Source of the DNA: Pedobacter sp. MC2016-05
GTDB taxonomy: Bacteria; Bacteroidota; Bacteroidia; Sphingobacteriales; Sphingobacteriaceae
Direction: 5' to 3'
Assembly (NCBI RefSeq): GCF_026239735.1
Contig: NZ_JAPIVT010000030.1
Coordinates: 1 to 41,227 of the forward strand
Length of the DNA stretch: 41,227 nucleotides
Shown in pieces: positions 8,555 through 17,825 of the stretch. The first letter of the stretch is position 1. Every line of letters starts with the position of its first letter. The notes under the pieces were generated by a model. That model was not told where the DNA came from and searched no databases. It saw only the letters and a program-made list of their open reading frames with translations. A program made the position numbers and the translations under genes.

Positions 8555-9482
8555 CTGCTTCTTTCATTGCATTATCTTGTGGATCTTTCTCCTCATATTT
8601 CTCGCCTTGAGGTGCCTTTGCGCCGGCAGGATTGGTATCTTTTAACGACAAGATGAAATTGGCCACCGCACTGATCTGCTTAGGTGTAAGCTGTTTCTCC
8701 CAACTGATCATCCCTTTTTCGGGAACACCGTATTTGATGGTTTTAAAAATATTGTGTATACCGCCACCATGTAGCCAATATGAATCCGTTAAATTGGGTC
8801 CTACAGTACCTTGACCGTGGTCGCCATGGCAAACCACGCAATTGGTGGCGAAAATGGTTTTGCCTTCGGCTAAAACATTTGGCGTATTGTCGAATTTTAC
8901 TGAATTTTCGTCTATTGCGTTGGCCGATTTTTCCAGGTAAAGCGCCCTTTCTTTGTTGGCTACCACCATTTCGTGTTCGTATTCTTTATCTTGGTTACCG
9001 CCCGCATCGCTAACCTGGTAGTAGAAGAGGTAACATACCGCAATAATTAGGGTGGCCGAAAATAATATGTTAAACCAAACAGGGATGGGATTATCCAGTT
9101 CCTGAATACCATCATAAGAATGGTCGATAATCAGGTCTTTTTCCTTTTCTAACGGCTGCAGTCCCAATAATTTTTCCAATAGAGATGGGCCTTTCTTTCG
9201 CTCTATTTTCCAGTCCACGTAGCTTAAAGCAACTTCATTAACCGGCTTTTGAAAAGGCGTTGGCTTCAAGTATTCGCCATAAATGGCCTTCGAAGCGTTA
9301 AGCAAAGCATAAGCTGCTGCAAGAATGGCAAGGGTAAACAATAGTGCGGTAATAATGAGCACATCGGTTTGGTTAAATTGCAGACCGGTGCTTGCTATTG
9401 GCTCACTTGCTGGGGCTACATCAACCGCCATGGCTACCGGGCTTAAAAATGTTAGTAGCGATATTAATTTAATCTTCTTCAT
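8529..9482 (-). CDS. ccoP: CcoP, cytochrome c subunit of cbb3 oxidase (single haem motif)
   Basis: 317 residues. An N-terminal hydrophobic segment looks like a signal (ends PVAMAVDVA), and two membrane helices lie at about 40-60 and 138-155. An N-terminal CcoP-type domain lies between them, ending DHSYDGIQELDNPIPVWFN, a clear FixP/CcoP signature. Only one c-haem motif is present, C215-V-V-C218-H219. Classical proteobacterial CcoP has two. The single-haem form appears normal for several Bacteroidota, but I am recalling that and cannot check it here. The C-terminal 35 residues are charged and probably disordered. It overlaps ccoQ upstream by 14 bases and ccoG downstream by 26. Confidence 0.9.
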   Translation of the reverse strand: MKKIKLISLLTFLSPVAMAVDVAPASEPIASTGLQFNQTDVLIITALLFTLAILAAAYALLNASKAIYGEYLKPTPFQKPVNEVALSYVDWKIERKKGPSLLEKLLGLQPLEKEKDLIIDHSYDGIQELDNPIPVWFNILFSATLIIAVCYLFYYQVSDAGGNQDKEYEHEMVVANKERALYLEKSANAIDENSVKFDNTPNVLAEGKTIFATNCVVCHGDHGQGTVGPNLTDSYWLHGGGIHNIFKTIKYGVPEKGMISWEKQLTPKQISAVANFILSLKDTNPAGAKAPQGEKYEEKDPQDNAMKEADAKKPGEK

Positions 9483-9651
9483 AAGGATTAGTTTTATTGC
9501 CTTGAAGCGGTAGATTGCTCATTTCATCGATATGCTTTTTACTTAAACGAAACAGGTAAACACCCACTAAGATGAAAAAGAGCATAAACATAATCAACGA
9601 GCTAATCAAATAGATCTCTCCGCCGGATAAGTTTGTGATTTGATTGAACAT
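9469..9651 (-). CDS. ccoQ: CcoQ-like small membrane subunit
   Basis: 60 residues with one membrane helix (ISSLIMFMLFFILVGVYLF) and a polar tail ending NPYEED. It is in the standard CcoQ slot between ccoNO (2-base gap) and ccoP (14-base overlap). The sequence is short and the call relies on position, length and topology. CcoQ proteins stabilise the oxidase. Confidence 0.75.
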   Translation of the reverse strand: MFNQITNLSGGEIYLISSLIMFMLFFILVGVYLFRLSKKHIDEMSNLPLQGNKTNPYEED

Positions 9652-9653
9652 GG

Positions 9654-11795
9654 CTATTGGTTTGACGGAATGGTTTCTTTATTTGCTTTAATATCAGTAC
9701 CCATACGTTGCAGATAAGCAATAATGGCTACAATCTCTTTATCGCTTGCTACCTTAATGTTGTTTTCTGCAAGGTCTTTGGTTATTTTATCGGCTTCTGT
9801 TTTTAAGATATTGTTGGCCTGCTGGTCGAAGCCTGCAGGGTATGGAACACCCAGTTGTTGCATGGCTCTTATTTTGCTCGGTGTGGTGCTGATGTCCAAT
9901 TTCTGTTCGGCAAGCCAATGGTATAAAGGCATAATACTTCCCGGTGACATTGATGTGGGATCCATTAGGTGATTGTAATGCCAGGCATCCGAATATTTCC
10001 CGCCTATACGGGCAAGATCGGGTCCTGTACGTTTACTTCCCCATAAAAAAGGGTGATCATATACGAATTCTCCTGCCTTGCTATATTCGCCGTAACGTTC
10101 GGTTTCCGACCGGAAGGGCCTCACCGTTTGTGTATGGCAATTTACACAACCCTCCCGGATATATAAATCCCGGCCCTGGAGCTCGAGTGGAGAATAAGGT
10201 TTCACAGATGTAATGGTAGGAATGTTGCTCTCTATAGTGAATGTGGGCATCATTTCTACCATACCACCAATTAATATGATAATGAGTGATAGCACCATAA
10301 ATTTCATAGGCTTACGCTCTAAAACCCTGTGCCAGGCACGATCTGAGGGATGAGCATCTACCACAATTTTTTCCAATGGCATGGCTTCGGCATCTTCATT
10401 TGCAACTAGGCTGCCATGTAACATGGTTTTGGCCAGGTTGTAAGTCATTACAATTACCCCGGCAAGATATAAGGCGCCACCAACAGATCTTAACACATGC
10501 ATCGGTATAATCTGCAATGTGGTTGATAGGAAATTCGGGTATTTAAGCATGCCCTCGGCCGTAAACTCTTTCCACATTAAGCCTTGGGTAAACCCAGCCC
10601 AATACATCGGTACGGCGTAAAATAAAATCCCTAAGGTTCCAATCCAGAAATGGAAGCTGGCCATTTTTTTTGAGTAGAGTTCTGTTTTATAAATTCTGGG
10701 AATTAACCAGTACAACACACCAAAGGTTAAGAATCCGTTCCAGCCCAGTGCCCCCACGTGTACATGGGCAACAATCCAATCGGTAAAGTGGGCTACGCCA
10801 TTAATTTGTTTGAGCGATAACATTGGTCCTTCAAAGGTGGCCATACCATACGCGGTTAATGCCACCACCATAAATTTTAGCGTTACATCTTCGCGTACTT
10901 TATCCCAAGCTCCACGCAGCGTTAAGAGCCCATTAATCATACCGCCCCAACTCGGTGCAATTAGCATAATTGAAAACGCAACGCCTAAAGATTGTACCCA
11001 TCCTGGTAGTGAGGAATACAATAAATGGTGAGGGCCTGCCCAGATGTAGATGAAAATTAACGACCAGAAATGAAGGATGCTCAACTTGTAAGAGTAAACC
11101 GGGCGGTTGGCCATTTTTGGTAAGAAATAGTACATTAAACCCAGGTAAGGCGTAGTCAAGAAAAATGCCACTGCATTGTGCCCATACCACCACTGTACCA
11201 ACGCATCCTGAACGCCAGCGTACACATAGTAGCTTTTCATAAAAGAAATAGGCAACTCTACTGAATTTACAATATGGAGCACGGCAATAGTTACAAAGGT
11301 GGCAATGTAAAACCAGATGGCCACGTAAAGGTGGCGCTCTCTTCTTTTAATAATGGTACCAAACATATTTACCCCGAAAACCACCCAGATTACCGTGATG
11401 GCAATGTCAATTGGCCATTCCAGTTCGGCATATTCATGGGAGGTGGTTAAACCTAGCGGGAGGGTAATTACCGCACTCACAATAATGAGTTGCCAACCCC
11501 AGAAATGGATTTTGCTGAGCAGGTCGCTAAACATACGGGCTTTAAGCAAGCGCTGTAGCGAGTAGTAAACCCCCATAAATATGGCGTTACCCACAAATGC
11601 AAAAATTACCGCGTTGGTGTGCAAAGGGCGAATCCGACCAAATGTGGTGTATTGATTGCCTAGGTTCATTGGGACGCTATACAATTGCATGGCAATGAGC
11701 AGGCCAACGGTCATACCGATGACGCCCCATACAATGGTGGCAATTCCAAAATCGCGGACAATCTTATTGTCATAACTAAATTTTTCTAGCTGCAT
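9654..11795 (-). CDS. ccoNO: fused CcoN-CcoO, catalytic and monohaem subunits of cbb3 oxidase
   Basis: 713 residues. Residues 1-460 are CcoN, about 12 membrane helices, with haem and CuB ligands in place: H59 (RPLHTNA), H206 (WYGHNA), H256/H257 (AGPHHLLY), H344 and H346 (VAHVHVG); E322 lies in FEGPML. After a linker with ERKP, a single helix (about 498-516) leads into the CcoO domain with C550-V-N-C553-H554 and a MSPGSIMPLYHW segment supplying the axial methionine. The enzyme reduces oxygen to water at low oxygen and pumps protons. Fusion of N and O in one chain is usual for Bacteroidota. All ligands are present, so it should be active. The gene starts 44 bases after ccoS. Confidence 0.95.
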   Translation of the reverse strand: MQLEKFSYDNKIVRDFGIATIVWGVIGMTVGLLIAMQLYSVPMNLGNQYTTFGRIRPLHTNAVIFAFVGNAIFMGVYYSLQRLLKARMFSDLLSKIHFWGWQLIIVSAVITLPLGLTTSHEYAELEWPIDIAITVIWVVFGVNMFGTIIKRRERHLYVAIWFYIATFVTIAVLHIVNSVELPISFMKSYYVYAGVQDALVQWWYGHNAVAFFLTTPYLGLMYYFLPKMANRPVYSYKLSILHFWSLIFIYIWAGPHHLLYSSLPGWVQSLGVAFSIMLIAPSWGGMINGLLTLRGAWDKVREDVTLKFMVVALTAYGMATFEGPMLSLKQINGVAHFTDWIVAHVHVGALGWNGFLTFGVLYWLIPRIYKTELYSKKMASFHFWIGTLGILFYAVPMYWAGFTQGLMWKEFTAEGMLKYPNFLSTTLQIIPMHVLRSVGGALYLAGVIVMTYNLAKTMLHGSLVANEDAEAMPLEKIVVDAHPSDRAWHRVLERKPMKFMVLSLIIILIGGMVEMMPTFTIESNIPTITSVKPYSPLELQGRDLYIREGCVNCHTQTVRPFRSETERYGEYSKAGEFVYDHPFLWGSKRTGPDLARIGGKYSDAWHYNHLMDPTSMSPGSIMPLYHWLAEQKLDISTTPSKIRAMQQLGVPYPAGFDQQANNILKTEADKITKDLAENNIKVASDKEIVAIIAYLQRMGTDIKANKETIPSNQ

Positions 11796-11839
11796 AAATG
11801 AAAATGGTTTGTTAGGAAAAAAGGGTAGTTAAAATTGTT

Positions 11840-12025
11840 TTATGAATTAGTTTTTATTTTTTCTTCAACATGATCTTGCTTTTTTACCTCGTCATCAAAA
11901 AGCATTCGAATGGCCGGTGTATGCATATCGTCGTTCTGTCCGGTTTTTACTGACCAGAAGAAGGCAGCAAGAAAGCCCAAGGCGATCAATACACTGCAAA
12001 AGATAAGGAAATAGATAATCGTCAT
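11840..12025 (-). CDS. ccoS: CcoS, cbb3 oxidase maturation protein
   Basis: 61 residues: one membrane helix near the N-terminus (IIYFLIFCSVLIALGFLAAFFW), then the family signature WSVKTGQNDD, and a charged tail. CcoS is needed for cofactor insertion into CcoN. Its start overlaps the ccoI stop by 4 bases, showing coupling. Confidence 0.9.
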   Translation of the reverse strand: MTIIYFLIFCSVLIALGFLAAFFWSVKTGQNDDMHTPAIRMLFDDEVKKQDHVEEKIKTNS

Positions 12026-14415
12026 CGTAGTTTGTTTTTATGAGCATAAATCCGGGTAGAAATGCTCGTAAATAAAATAATAGTAATGGTGCTTAAGGGC
12101 ATAAGAACAGCGGCAACAAGCGGGTATAGCGTGCCCTGAACGGCAAAGAATAAACCTATGCAGTTGTACATTATGGCAATTCCAAAGCAGATTTTAATGA
12201 GGAGAAGGCCGTTTTTTGCCAATTGGATAAAATTGGGTAGCAGCTTTAGTGCATCGGCCTTTAAAATGGCATCGCTTCCCGGCGTGAAATTATTGATGTT
12301 CTCGGTTAGGGCAATTCCAAAGTCACTTTGTTTTAATGCACCTGCATCGTTAAGGCCATCGCCAATCATAATAATGGTATTTGCTGTTGCCTGCTGCGCC
12401 AAAATGTAATCTAGTTTTTGCATAGGGCTTTTATTAAACTCCATTGGGGTGCTGGCAGGGAAAATTGATTTAAGTGACCGCAGATCTTTGTCCGAATCGC
12501 CAGAAAGCACGTGTAGGCTAAACTCGCCCTTTAGTTTTTTTACCAGAGGATAAACATCGGGTCTCCATTTCTGGCTTATGTTGAAACAGCCTTTATATTC
12601 GTTTTCTACTACCACGTGAACCCCACTGCCTCCAGATTTCATTTTTACATCTTCAGGGAGTATGGTGTGGTTGCCAGCATACACCATTTGCCCGCTCACT
12701 TTGCCCGAAATACCTGAGCCTGTTAATTCTCTGTAATCTTCTACCGCATAAAAATCATCCGTTTCGATGCTTTGTAATATACTGCGACTTAAGGGATGAA
12801 CGGAATTTCTAAACAATGAGGCAAGCAATTTAAGGTCGTGCGGGCTCAACGATTGGCTAAAGGCCACATCGTTTTTTTCGGTACTACTCAACGTTCCTGT
12901 TTTATCGAAAATAATAGTGTTGCAATTGGCTAAGCGTTCCAGTGAATCGGTATTTTTAACGTAAAAGCCGTGGCGATCGAAGATGGATAGGATGGAAGAA
13001 AGCGTAAACGAAGAACTTAACACCAGCACGCAAGGGCAGGCCACGATAATGATAGCCGTAAATGCCGACCAGGCTCTGCTCGTATCGTGCTGCAGAAACC
13101 AATAGCCGGCAGCTAAGGTGGCCAGGCCCAATACGCTCAGGCTAAAGTACTTCGCAATTTGATCGTTGAAAGTCTGTTTTTTTAAATTCGGACTGTAATT
13201 TTGCTTATTCCACAGATTCGTTAAGTAACTCTGTTGTACCGGCCTAACTACTTCTAGTTCTATGGCTTGGCCAGTTTGCCTGCCACCGGCGTAAATAATC
13301 TCACCTAAAACCTTTTGAATGGGTTCCGATTCGCCGGTTACAAAACTCATATCTGCCCAGGCATCGCCTTTCATTAAAATAGCATCGGCTGGTATAAGTT
13401 CTGCATTTCTAATCAGTAATCGATCGCCAATCTCAAGTTCGTCAATGGCTTTGGGCTTCTCCATACCATCAACCAATGTACTTACGGCTAATGGAAAGTA
13501 AGACCGGTAATCGCGGTCGAATGAAATGAACTGATAGGACCTTTGTTTAAGCCATTTTCCAATAAGTAATAAGAATACCAATCCGGTTAGGGTATCGGCA
13601 AAACCAATTCCAATGTTAAAAATCACTTCTACTGCAGTACGCAAAAACAATACTGCTAAAATAATGGCCAAAGGCAAATCCAGATTTATCCTTTTATTTC
13701 TTAAGCCAGTATAAGCCGAAACAAAATACTCGCGTGCGCAATAAAAAATAGATGGTATAGTAAAGCCCAAATTAAGCCAGCCGAATAGGCCATGGAAGTT
13801 TTTTTCTAAGCTAGATAGGCCAAAATATTCAGGGAAACTGAAAAGCATCACATTGCTCATACAAAACCCCGACAGTGCAATTTTTAAAATCAGTAAACGA
13901 TCATTTCTAATATTGTTGTTTTTCACTACATCCTGCAAATTGATGAGTGGCGGATAACCAATTTCGCCCAATATAGCAACCAGCAATTGCAAGGAAACCT
14001 CTTTGGTTTTGTAGGTAATGGTAACCTGTTTTTTTAGAAAATCTATTCTCGAACTGTAAAAAGAAGGGTTAATCTTGTACAGGTGCTCCAGTAACCAAAT
14101 ACAAGAACTACAATGTATGGCAGGAATGTAAAAGGTTACGATGGATTTTTCCTCGTCTTGGTAGTCGATAATCTTTTTGATGATAGCAGGTTCGGCTAAA
14201 TAAGCTAGCGGGGAATCTTTTTCTATTTTCTGGCCGGGGTTATTGCTGTAGGTATAGTATTGGCAAAGGTTGTTTTTAGATAAAATAAGATATACACCCC
14301 TACAGCCTGCACAACAAAAATCTCTACCATCTAAAACAAAACTATTGTTGGCAATTTTATCACCACAATGGAAGCATGCGTTCAGATTAGATGTTTTTTT
14401 GTTGCTTTCCATCAT
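12022..14415 (-). CDS. ccoI: CcoI/FixI, copper-exporting P-type ATPase for cbb3 assembly
   Basis: 797 residues, first gene of the operon. The N-terminus has a zinc-ribbon-like C14xxC17 ... C34C35xxC38 module and a metal-binding HCSSC (C102, C105). It has eight expected helices, TGES at 360-363, the metal-channel motif C460-P-C462, the phosphorylated D504 in DKTGTLS, and GDGLNDAGAL near 685-695. CcoI moves copper out of the cytoplasm for the CuB centre of the oxidase. The extra N-terminal cysteine module is standard for FixI-type pumps and separates it from ordinary CopA. The second ATG at 14412 is an alternative start. All catalytic motifs are intact. Confidence 0.94.
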   Translation of the reverse strand: MMESNKKTSNLNACFHCGDKIANNSFVLDGRDFCCAGCRGVYLILSKNNLCQYYTYSNNPGQKIEKDSPLAYLAEPAIIKKIIDYQDEEKSIVTFYIPAIHCSSCIWLLEHLYKINPSFYSSRIDFLKKQVTITYKTKEVSLQLLVAILGEIGYPPLINLQDVVKNNNIRNDRLLILKIALSGFCMSNVMLFSFPEYFGLSSLEKNFHGLFGWLNLGFTIPSIFYCAREYFVSAYTGLRNKRINLDLPLAIILAVLFLRTAVEVIFNIGIGFADTLTGLVFLLLIGKWLKQRSYQFISFDRDYRSYFPLAVSTLVDGMEKPKAIDELEIGDRLLIRNAELIPADAILMKGDAWADMSFVTGESEPIQKVLGEIIYAGGRQTGQAIELEVVRPVQQSYLTNLWNKQNYSPNLKKQTFNDQIAKYFSLSVLGLATLAAGYWFLQHDTSRAWSAFTAIIIVACPCVLVLSSSFTLSSILSIFDRHGFYVKNTDSLERLANCNTIIFDKTGTLSSTEKNDVAFSQSLSPHDLKLLASLFRNSVHPLSRSILQSIETDDFYAVEDYRELTGSGISGKVSGQMVYAGNHTILPEDVKMKSGGSGVHVVVENEYKGCFNISQKWRPDVYPLVKKLKGEFSLHVLSGDSDKDLRSLKSIFPASTPMEFNKSPMQKLDYILAQQATANTIIMIGDGLNDAGALKQSDFGIALTENINNFTPGSDAILKADALKLLPNFIQLAKNGLLLIKICFGIAIMYNCIGLFFAVQGTLYPLVAAVLMPLSTITIILFTSISTRIYAHKNKLR

Positions 14416-14655
14416 TGATACCTAGTATTACATATTAATAGTTCAATAAATAAATTAAGGTCATACACAAATCTTTTTAGTATTACTAAATATATAATCG
14501 AATTTATAAAAATATGACTTGATTGTGAAATTTTTTTATGTTTTATTTGAACACTTACTATAGGTTTAGATAAAATTTTATTGGGAATGGGGCTAGAAAT
14601 TAAATTCTATTTTAGCTGGCAATTTTTTGGACCTGTATTATTAAGGATAAACATA
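14416..14655. promoter_or_regulatory. region containing the cbb3 operon promoter
   Basis: 240 A+T-rich bases between ccoI (leftward) and a broken gene (rightward). The operon promoter must lie here. I looked for an FNR/ArcA-type box; TTGATTGTGAAA near 14520 is only half a match, so oxygen control is not shown by the sequence. Confidence 0.4.
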
Positions 14656-15068
14656 GGTTTGAAACGTTATATAATAAAGAGATTATCGATTTCGAGCGTT
14701 TAGGTTGCCATGCATACGGCGATACCTATATTGTAACTATTCATTATGTGTACAGCAATAACTTTAGCTATGCGCATTCTGCAGATGGCAAAAAATTGAG
14801 AAGTGATGCGCCAAAATCCAAAAGCTTTCAGATTGATGAGATTGCTGACACTTATCGCTGAAAAAGTGTAATCCTATCAGGAATTCTTGAAGAATTGGCA
14901 GATGAGAATCAACAGCAGGCCCCTTGCACGGCGTTAACCATGAAATTATGCCGCCTAACCAAAATGCTGATGTAGGCGTGTCGTATGGAATCCAGGGAAT
15001 TGGGCAGCAACATCATCGTGTTTAGAATTCGCATGACAAAAGCCATTGGGCGTTTTAAGTCTCATTAA
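14656..15068 (+). pseudogene. decayed pyridoxamine-phosphate-oxidase-like (split-barrel flavin) gene
   Basis: One frame reads FETLYNKEIIDFERLGCHAY, then GDTYIVTIHYVYSNN and SYAHSADGKK, then KSFQIDEIADTYR and a stop. Other frames carry on with SGILEELADE and, near the end, HRVFRIRMTKAIGRF. The pattern (G-C-H-G-D-x-Y-V, Y-x-H-S-x-x-G-x-K, C-x-F-x-V-D-E, V-F-R-I) is that of small PNPOx-like proteins of the NimA type, which bind FMN. The start is missing and there is at least one frameshift and a stop, so it is not functional. It lies divergent from the cbb3 operon. Confidence 0.65.
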
Positions 15069-15098
15069 CTATTTTATATGAAAGGCTTTTCTTAGACG

Positions 15099-15132
15099 GA
15101 TTCTCGTAGTTACACTTCCCTCGAAATGACAA
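15099..15132 (-). repeat. dispersed repeat of the GTCATTTCGAG type
   Basis: On the minus strand it reads CTTGTCATTTCGAGGGAAGT then GTAACTACGAGAATCC. It is similar to a short repeat I recall between genes in many Bacteroidota. Its copy number in this genome cannot be judged from one window. Confidence 0.45.
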
Positions 15133-15659
15133 GTTTTTAGCAGGTATTTTCCTCGGGTTTTTCTTAAGGCTCCTTGTATCACCGTTATGAAAATCTGCTC
15201 TAGCTAGCATGAGATTACAACCTAGAGCGCCATAGCTATTGATGAAAATGGAGAGATATTTTTCTAAAGAATTATAAACCTTAGGTAGCCAGACTTTATA
15301 TTTGATTGTATCTCCCGCTATTGGAGGAGAGTATCCATGCTTCATAAGCTGTGAGCAAAACTTACAGATGGGAATATAAAAAATAGTACTGAGGTAAGTC
15401 ATTTGGTAATTTTTAATATTGAGAGCTTCATGATCCTGCTAAAATAATTATTTAGTCTTACCGTAGATATTAGATTTGACTGCTTCAAGCGACTACATAA
15501 GTATGAAACTATTATCGAGCAAACCAGTCAAACTAAAGTAAGTAAATTATAAAAAAATTAGGTTTATTTTCATATGTTGGTAGATCTTTACTTATCAGGT
15601 TTTTTACCAAAAAAAAGGTGATTTTTTTGATAGGACTGAAGGTTTCATTAAAAGTTTTT

Positions 15660-15675
15660 TGTCTCATAAAACGAA
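15660..15675 (+). repeat. dispersed core element, copy C
   Basis: TGTCTCATAAAACGAA preceded by a T run, about 130 bases before the start of the small exported protein at 15804. Confidence 0.6.
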
Positions 15676-15803
15676 ATTTTTTATTTGCATTTAAATTTTA
15701 TAATTACTCATTATCAGAAAATACCTCCATTTTAACTCTTAAGAAAATTTTATATTTACAAAAAGTTCACGACTTAAGCCCCTACCCAACATAATTTTAT
15801 CAT

Positions 15804-16211
15804 ATGGTAACTACATTAAAAATATTGATGATTGCATTATTTTCTTTATTTTCAATCTTAAGCTACGGGCAGTTAAAACCTACCGATGAACAGGTAGACA
15901 GAAGTGGTGCATCTAAGCTTGTTTTCGCTGAAACTCTGTCACAAGCAATAAATTTAGCTAATGCCGATATAATTGAAGGTATTCGATTTCTACTTTTAAA
16001 AAGTGGAATATCTCCGGTAGTACTTGCACGTGATGAGAAATTTCAACAAGACTATAAGATTTTTTACTATGAGTCTGGTTGTGCGGGTCCTAACGAAAAG
16101 ATAGCTATAGAATATAATAGAGTTATGTTTAAGCATTTAACTCAGGCATATGGAAAGAAATGGCTAAAGAACGTAAGGAAAGATGTATTAGGTCTTAAAA
16201 GGTATAATTAG
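15804..16211 (+). CDS. exported protein of unknown function
   Basis: 135 residues. The N-terminus is a signal peptide (VTTLKILMIALFSLFSILSYG) with likely cleavage before QLKPTDEQ. The mature part is about 110 residues, mostly helical, with one cysteine in YYESGCAGPNEKIAIEYNRV and a basic C-terminus (KKWLKNVRKDVLGLKRYN). I do not recognise a family. The gene stands alone, between two copies of the dispersed element. Coding is supported by the signal peptide and an even amino-acid composition. Confidence 0.6.
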   Translation: MVTTLKILMIALFSLFSILSYGQLKPTDEQVDRSGASKLVFAETLSQAINLANADIIEGIRFLLLKSGISPVVLARDEKFQQDYKIFYYESGCAGPNEKIAIEYNRVMFKHLTQAYGKKWLKNVRKDVLGLKRYN

Positions 16212-16265
16212 AATTTCAAAAACGGTAGATTTTGGATAGGAAAAAGAATTTTACACCGTACATTT

Positions 16266-16369
16266 TATCTCAATAAACGAAAGTATTCATCCCCTACCGC
16301 AAATCTTTCTTTAAGCTGTAAGTTTGATCCACTAATTACGGCAAAGAGAAAATCTCCGCAAAAAACGAA
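16266..16369 (+). repeat. dispersed element, copy D (unit with two cores)
   Basis: Core TATCTCAATAAACGAA is followed by AGTATTCATCCCCTAC, the same 16 bases as in copy B. It continues with ATCTTTCTTT, a CTGTAAGTTT segment, ATTACGGCAAAGAGAAAA, and a second core ending CAAAAAACGAA at 16369. Spacing between cores is about 87 bases. Confidence 0.65.
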
Positions 16370-16649
16370 CCTTGAAAACATTTTTCAAGTAATTTATTTT
16401 ATGTATAATCCTTGGCGATTCCGTTATCACAAATGCAACAAAGATTAGATTATCTCTTAGATAATTTATTAATTACTATAAACTAAATATTTAGTTTATT
16501 AAACTAAATATATTATCTTCACTATTAAATCCGCTAAATGTTACTCTATTATTAAGATAATATTATTGGGGTAGCTTATAAAGCTTAGAGTTATTTCCAC
16601 AGGCCAGATGTAAATACCAGACTTATTATATATCCAAAATTATTTAAAG

Positions 16650-16765
16650 ATGAAATACCTAACCTTATTCTAATTTGTTTCAGCATATATAACAGCTCTG
16701 CTCAAGAGGATTACACTGAATTTGTCTATGACTACCTCTATTATCTCGACACCTGCACTAGATAA
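16650..16765 (+). pseudogene. frameshifted fragment of a small exported protein
   Basis: The ATG at 16650 starts MKYLTLF and then stops. Skipping to another frame continues LICFSIYNSSAQEDYTEFVY then DYLYYLDTCTR and a stop. Together they make a signal peptide cut at SAQ and a short mature part. One base is missing in TTATTCTAA. Either a broken gene or a sequencing error; family unknown. Confidence 0.4.
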
Positions 16766-16953
16766 CAGTATTCCCTCAAAAAAGACAATTGATGGAAAAC
16801 GTTCCATCATGCTTGTACCTCAGGGTGCTCCCGAGCTGAAAAGTATAGAATTTTGGAATTCAATAGTGGATTACTGCATCTACACCAATAATATCATTGA
16901 TTTTTATCCCAAATCGAATTAGGTCTTCAGAGACAGAAGGAAATTAATAAGAG

Positions 16954-17003
16954 GATCAACCAGAATGGATTGGTCCAGTTCCACCAAACATAAATTTCGT
17001 ATA
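16954..17003 (+). repeat. sequence related to the fold-back element at 4087
   Basis: GGATCAACCAGAATGGATTG, then a CCACC segment and ATAAATTT, match the left part of the 4087 element over about 47 bases at roughly three positions in four. No matching inverted partner is clear on the right. Confidence 0.4.
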
Positions 17004-17187
17004 AATCCTACCTGTCAAATGATTATCCGTTTGACAACATGCGGTTTATTGGAAATATTTTTGCTATCTAATTAAGATCCATCTCGAAATGCGCTCAGTA
17101 GAAATGTGAAAGCAAACCGACAAGTCTGAACTTATCAATAAAGGTAAAAGTCATGATTTGCTGAATCATCTCACTTCTAAAGCCATT

Positions 17188-17203
17188 GGTCTTACAAAAC
17201 GAA
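17188..17203 (+). repeat. dispersed core element, weak copy E
   Basis: GGTCTTACAAAACGAA matches the core at about 13 of 16 positions, with no recognisable flanking unit. Confidence 0.35.
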
Positions 17204-17563
17204 CAATCTGTTTTCCAGGTTCTAGAGAACAATGTAAATCTTATTTAGATTCTCATTGAAATGACATTTAGGACAGAACTGTATTCTCTTAAGTAGCCGA
17301 ATAATTTCGATTTTTAAAATGATATTTCTTAAAGCTTTGATTTGTGCTTATCTTATGGTCTTTCAGCATCCTTTTTAAAATATTATGCTATACAAAATAA
17401 AATCAAAGAAGAGCTGTTGAACTCTATCTTTATAAAGTCCTCTAACGCCTTTCTAATTCATATAAATTTTTATACAAGTTTTGGTGTCAATTATGTGGTT
17501 GTAATTATAGGAGAAGTTTAAGTTGGTGATCTTACCAATGCTTAAATTAAAATAGATATTATT

Positions 17564-17591
17564 AAAATAACGTGTTATTTTTGTATCTTTA
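17564..17591 (+). promoter_or_regulatory. palindromic operator overlapping a promoter of the zeta module
   Basis: AAAATAAC-GT-GTTATTTT (17564-17581) is a perfect 8-base inverted repeat. It is followed at once by TATCTTTA (17584-17591), which fits the Bacteroidota -7 box, and then by the ATG at 17598. The spacing suggests a very short leader and repression by a protein from this operon. A similar palindrome and TATCTTT box precede higBA at 18817. Confidence 0.55.
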
Positions 17592-17597
17592 AATATT

Positions 17598-17813
17598 ATG
17601 GCAAGTAAATCAACAAGTAGATCAAGAACAAGCGATGGGTTTGCTTATCTAACTAAGCGAATTGTTGTAAGTAAAGCAAGGAGTGCTGGTAAAGCTGCTG
17701 CTAAGAACGCAATGGAATTGATGGGTTATGTAGTAACTGTTAAAGCTGGCTGGGTAGTGAAGGAATATCAAGATGGAAAGTTCGAACAAATCGAAAAGCT
17801 TCAAGAGGCTTAA
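17598..17813 (+). CDS. small protein upstream of the zeta toxin, candidate antitoxin
   Basis: 71 residues. The N-terminus is Ser/Thr/Arg-rich (MASKSTSRSRTSDGFAYL), followed by a basic helix (RIVVSKARSAGKAAAKNAME) and a beta-like end, GYVVTVKAGWVVKEYQDGKF. I know no named domain for it. It lies 12 bases before a zeta-type toxin on the same strand and behind a palindromic promoter, the place an antitoxin normally takes. It does not resemble the classical epsilon antitoxin. If it does neutralise the toxin or bind the palindrome, the pair would be a variant zeta module. That role is inferred from position and size only. Confidence 0.6.
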   Translation: MASKSTSRSRTSDGFAYLTKRIVVSKARSAGKAAAKNAMELMGYVVTVKAGWVVKEYQDGKFEQIEKLQEA

Positions 17814-17825
17814 GTCTATCATATA

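Larger units (their letters stand above)
15069..15803. other. gene-free stretch
   Basis: A 115-codon minus-strand frame at 15055-15402 has no recognisable domain. It covers both the end of the decayed gene and a dispersed repeat, so I do not call it. The rest is A+T-rich and carries copy C of the core element at 15660. Confidence 0.45.
16212..17563. other. long gene-poor stretch
   Basis: No intact gene. It contains a tandem pair of the dispersed element (16266-16369), a broken exported-protein gene (16650-16765), a sequence related to the fold-back element (16954), and a weak core copy (17188). A 66-codon frame at 16722-16922 overlaps the broken gene and has no signature. It may be further decayed sequence. 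Confidence 0.5.

Noticed and set aside
14500..14540. FNR-type box for the cbb3 operon
   Set aside because: TTGATTGTGAAA matches only half of TTGAT-N4-ATCAA.
15055..15402. 115-codon minus-strand frame
   Set aside because: No domain, and it spans a decayed gene's end and a dispersed repeat; composition is not gene-like.
16722..16922. 66-codon plus-strand frame
   Set aside because: Overlaps a better-supported broken exported-protein gene; no start context or family signature.
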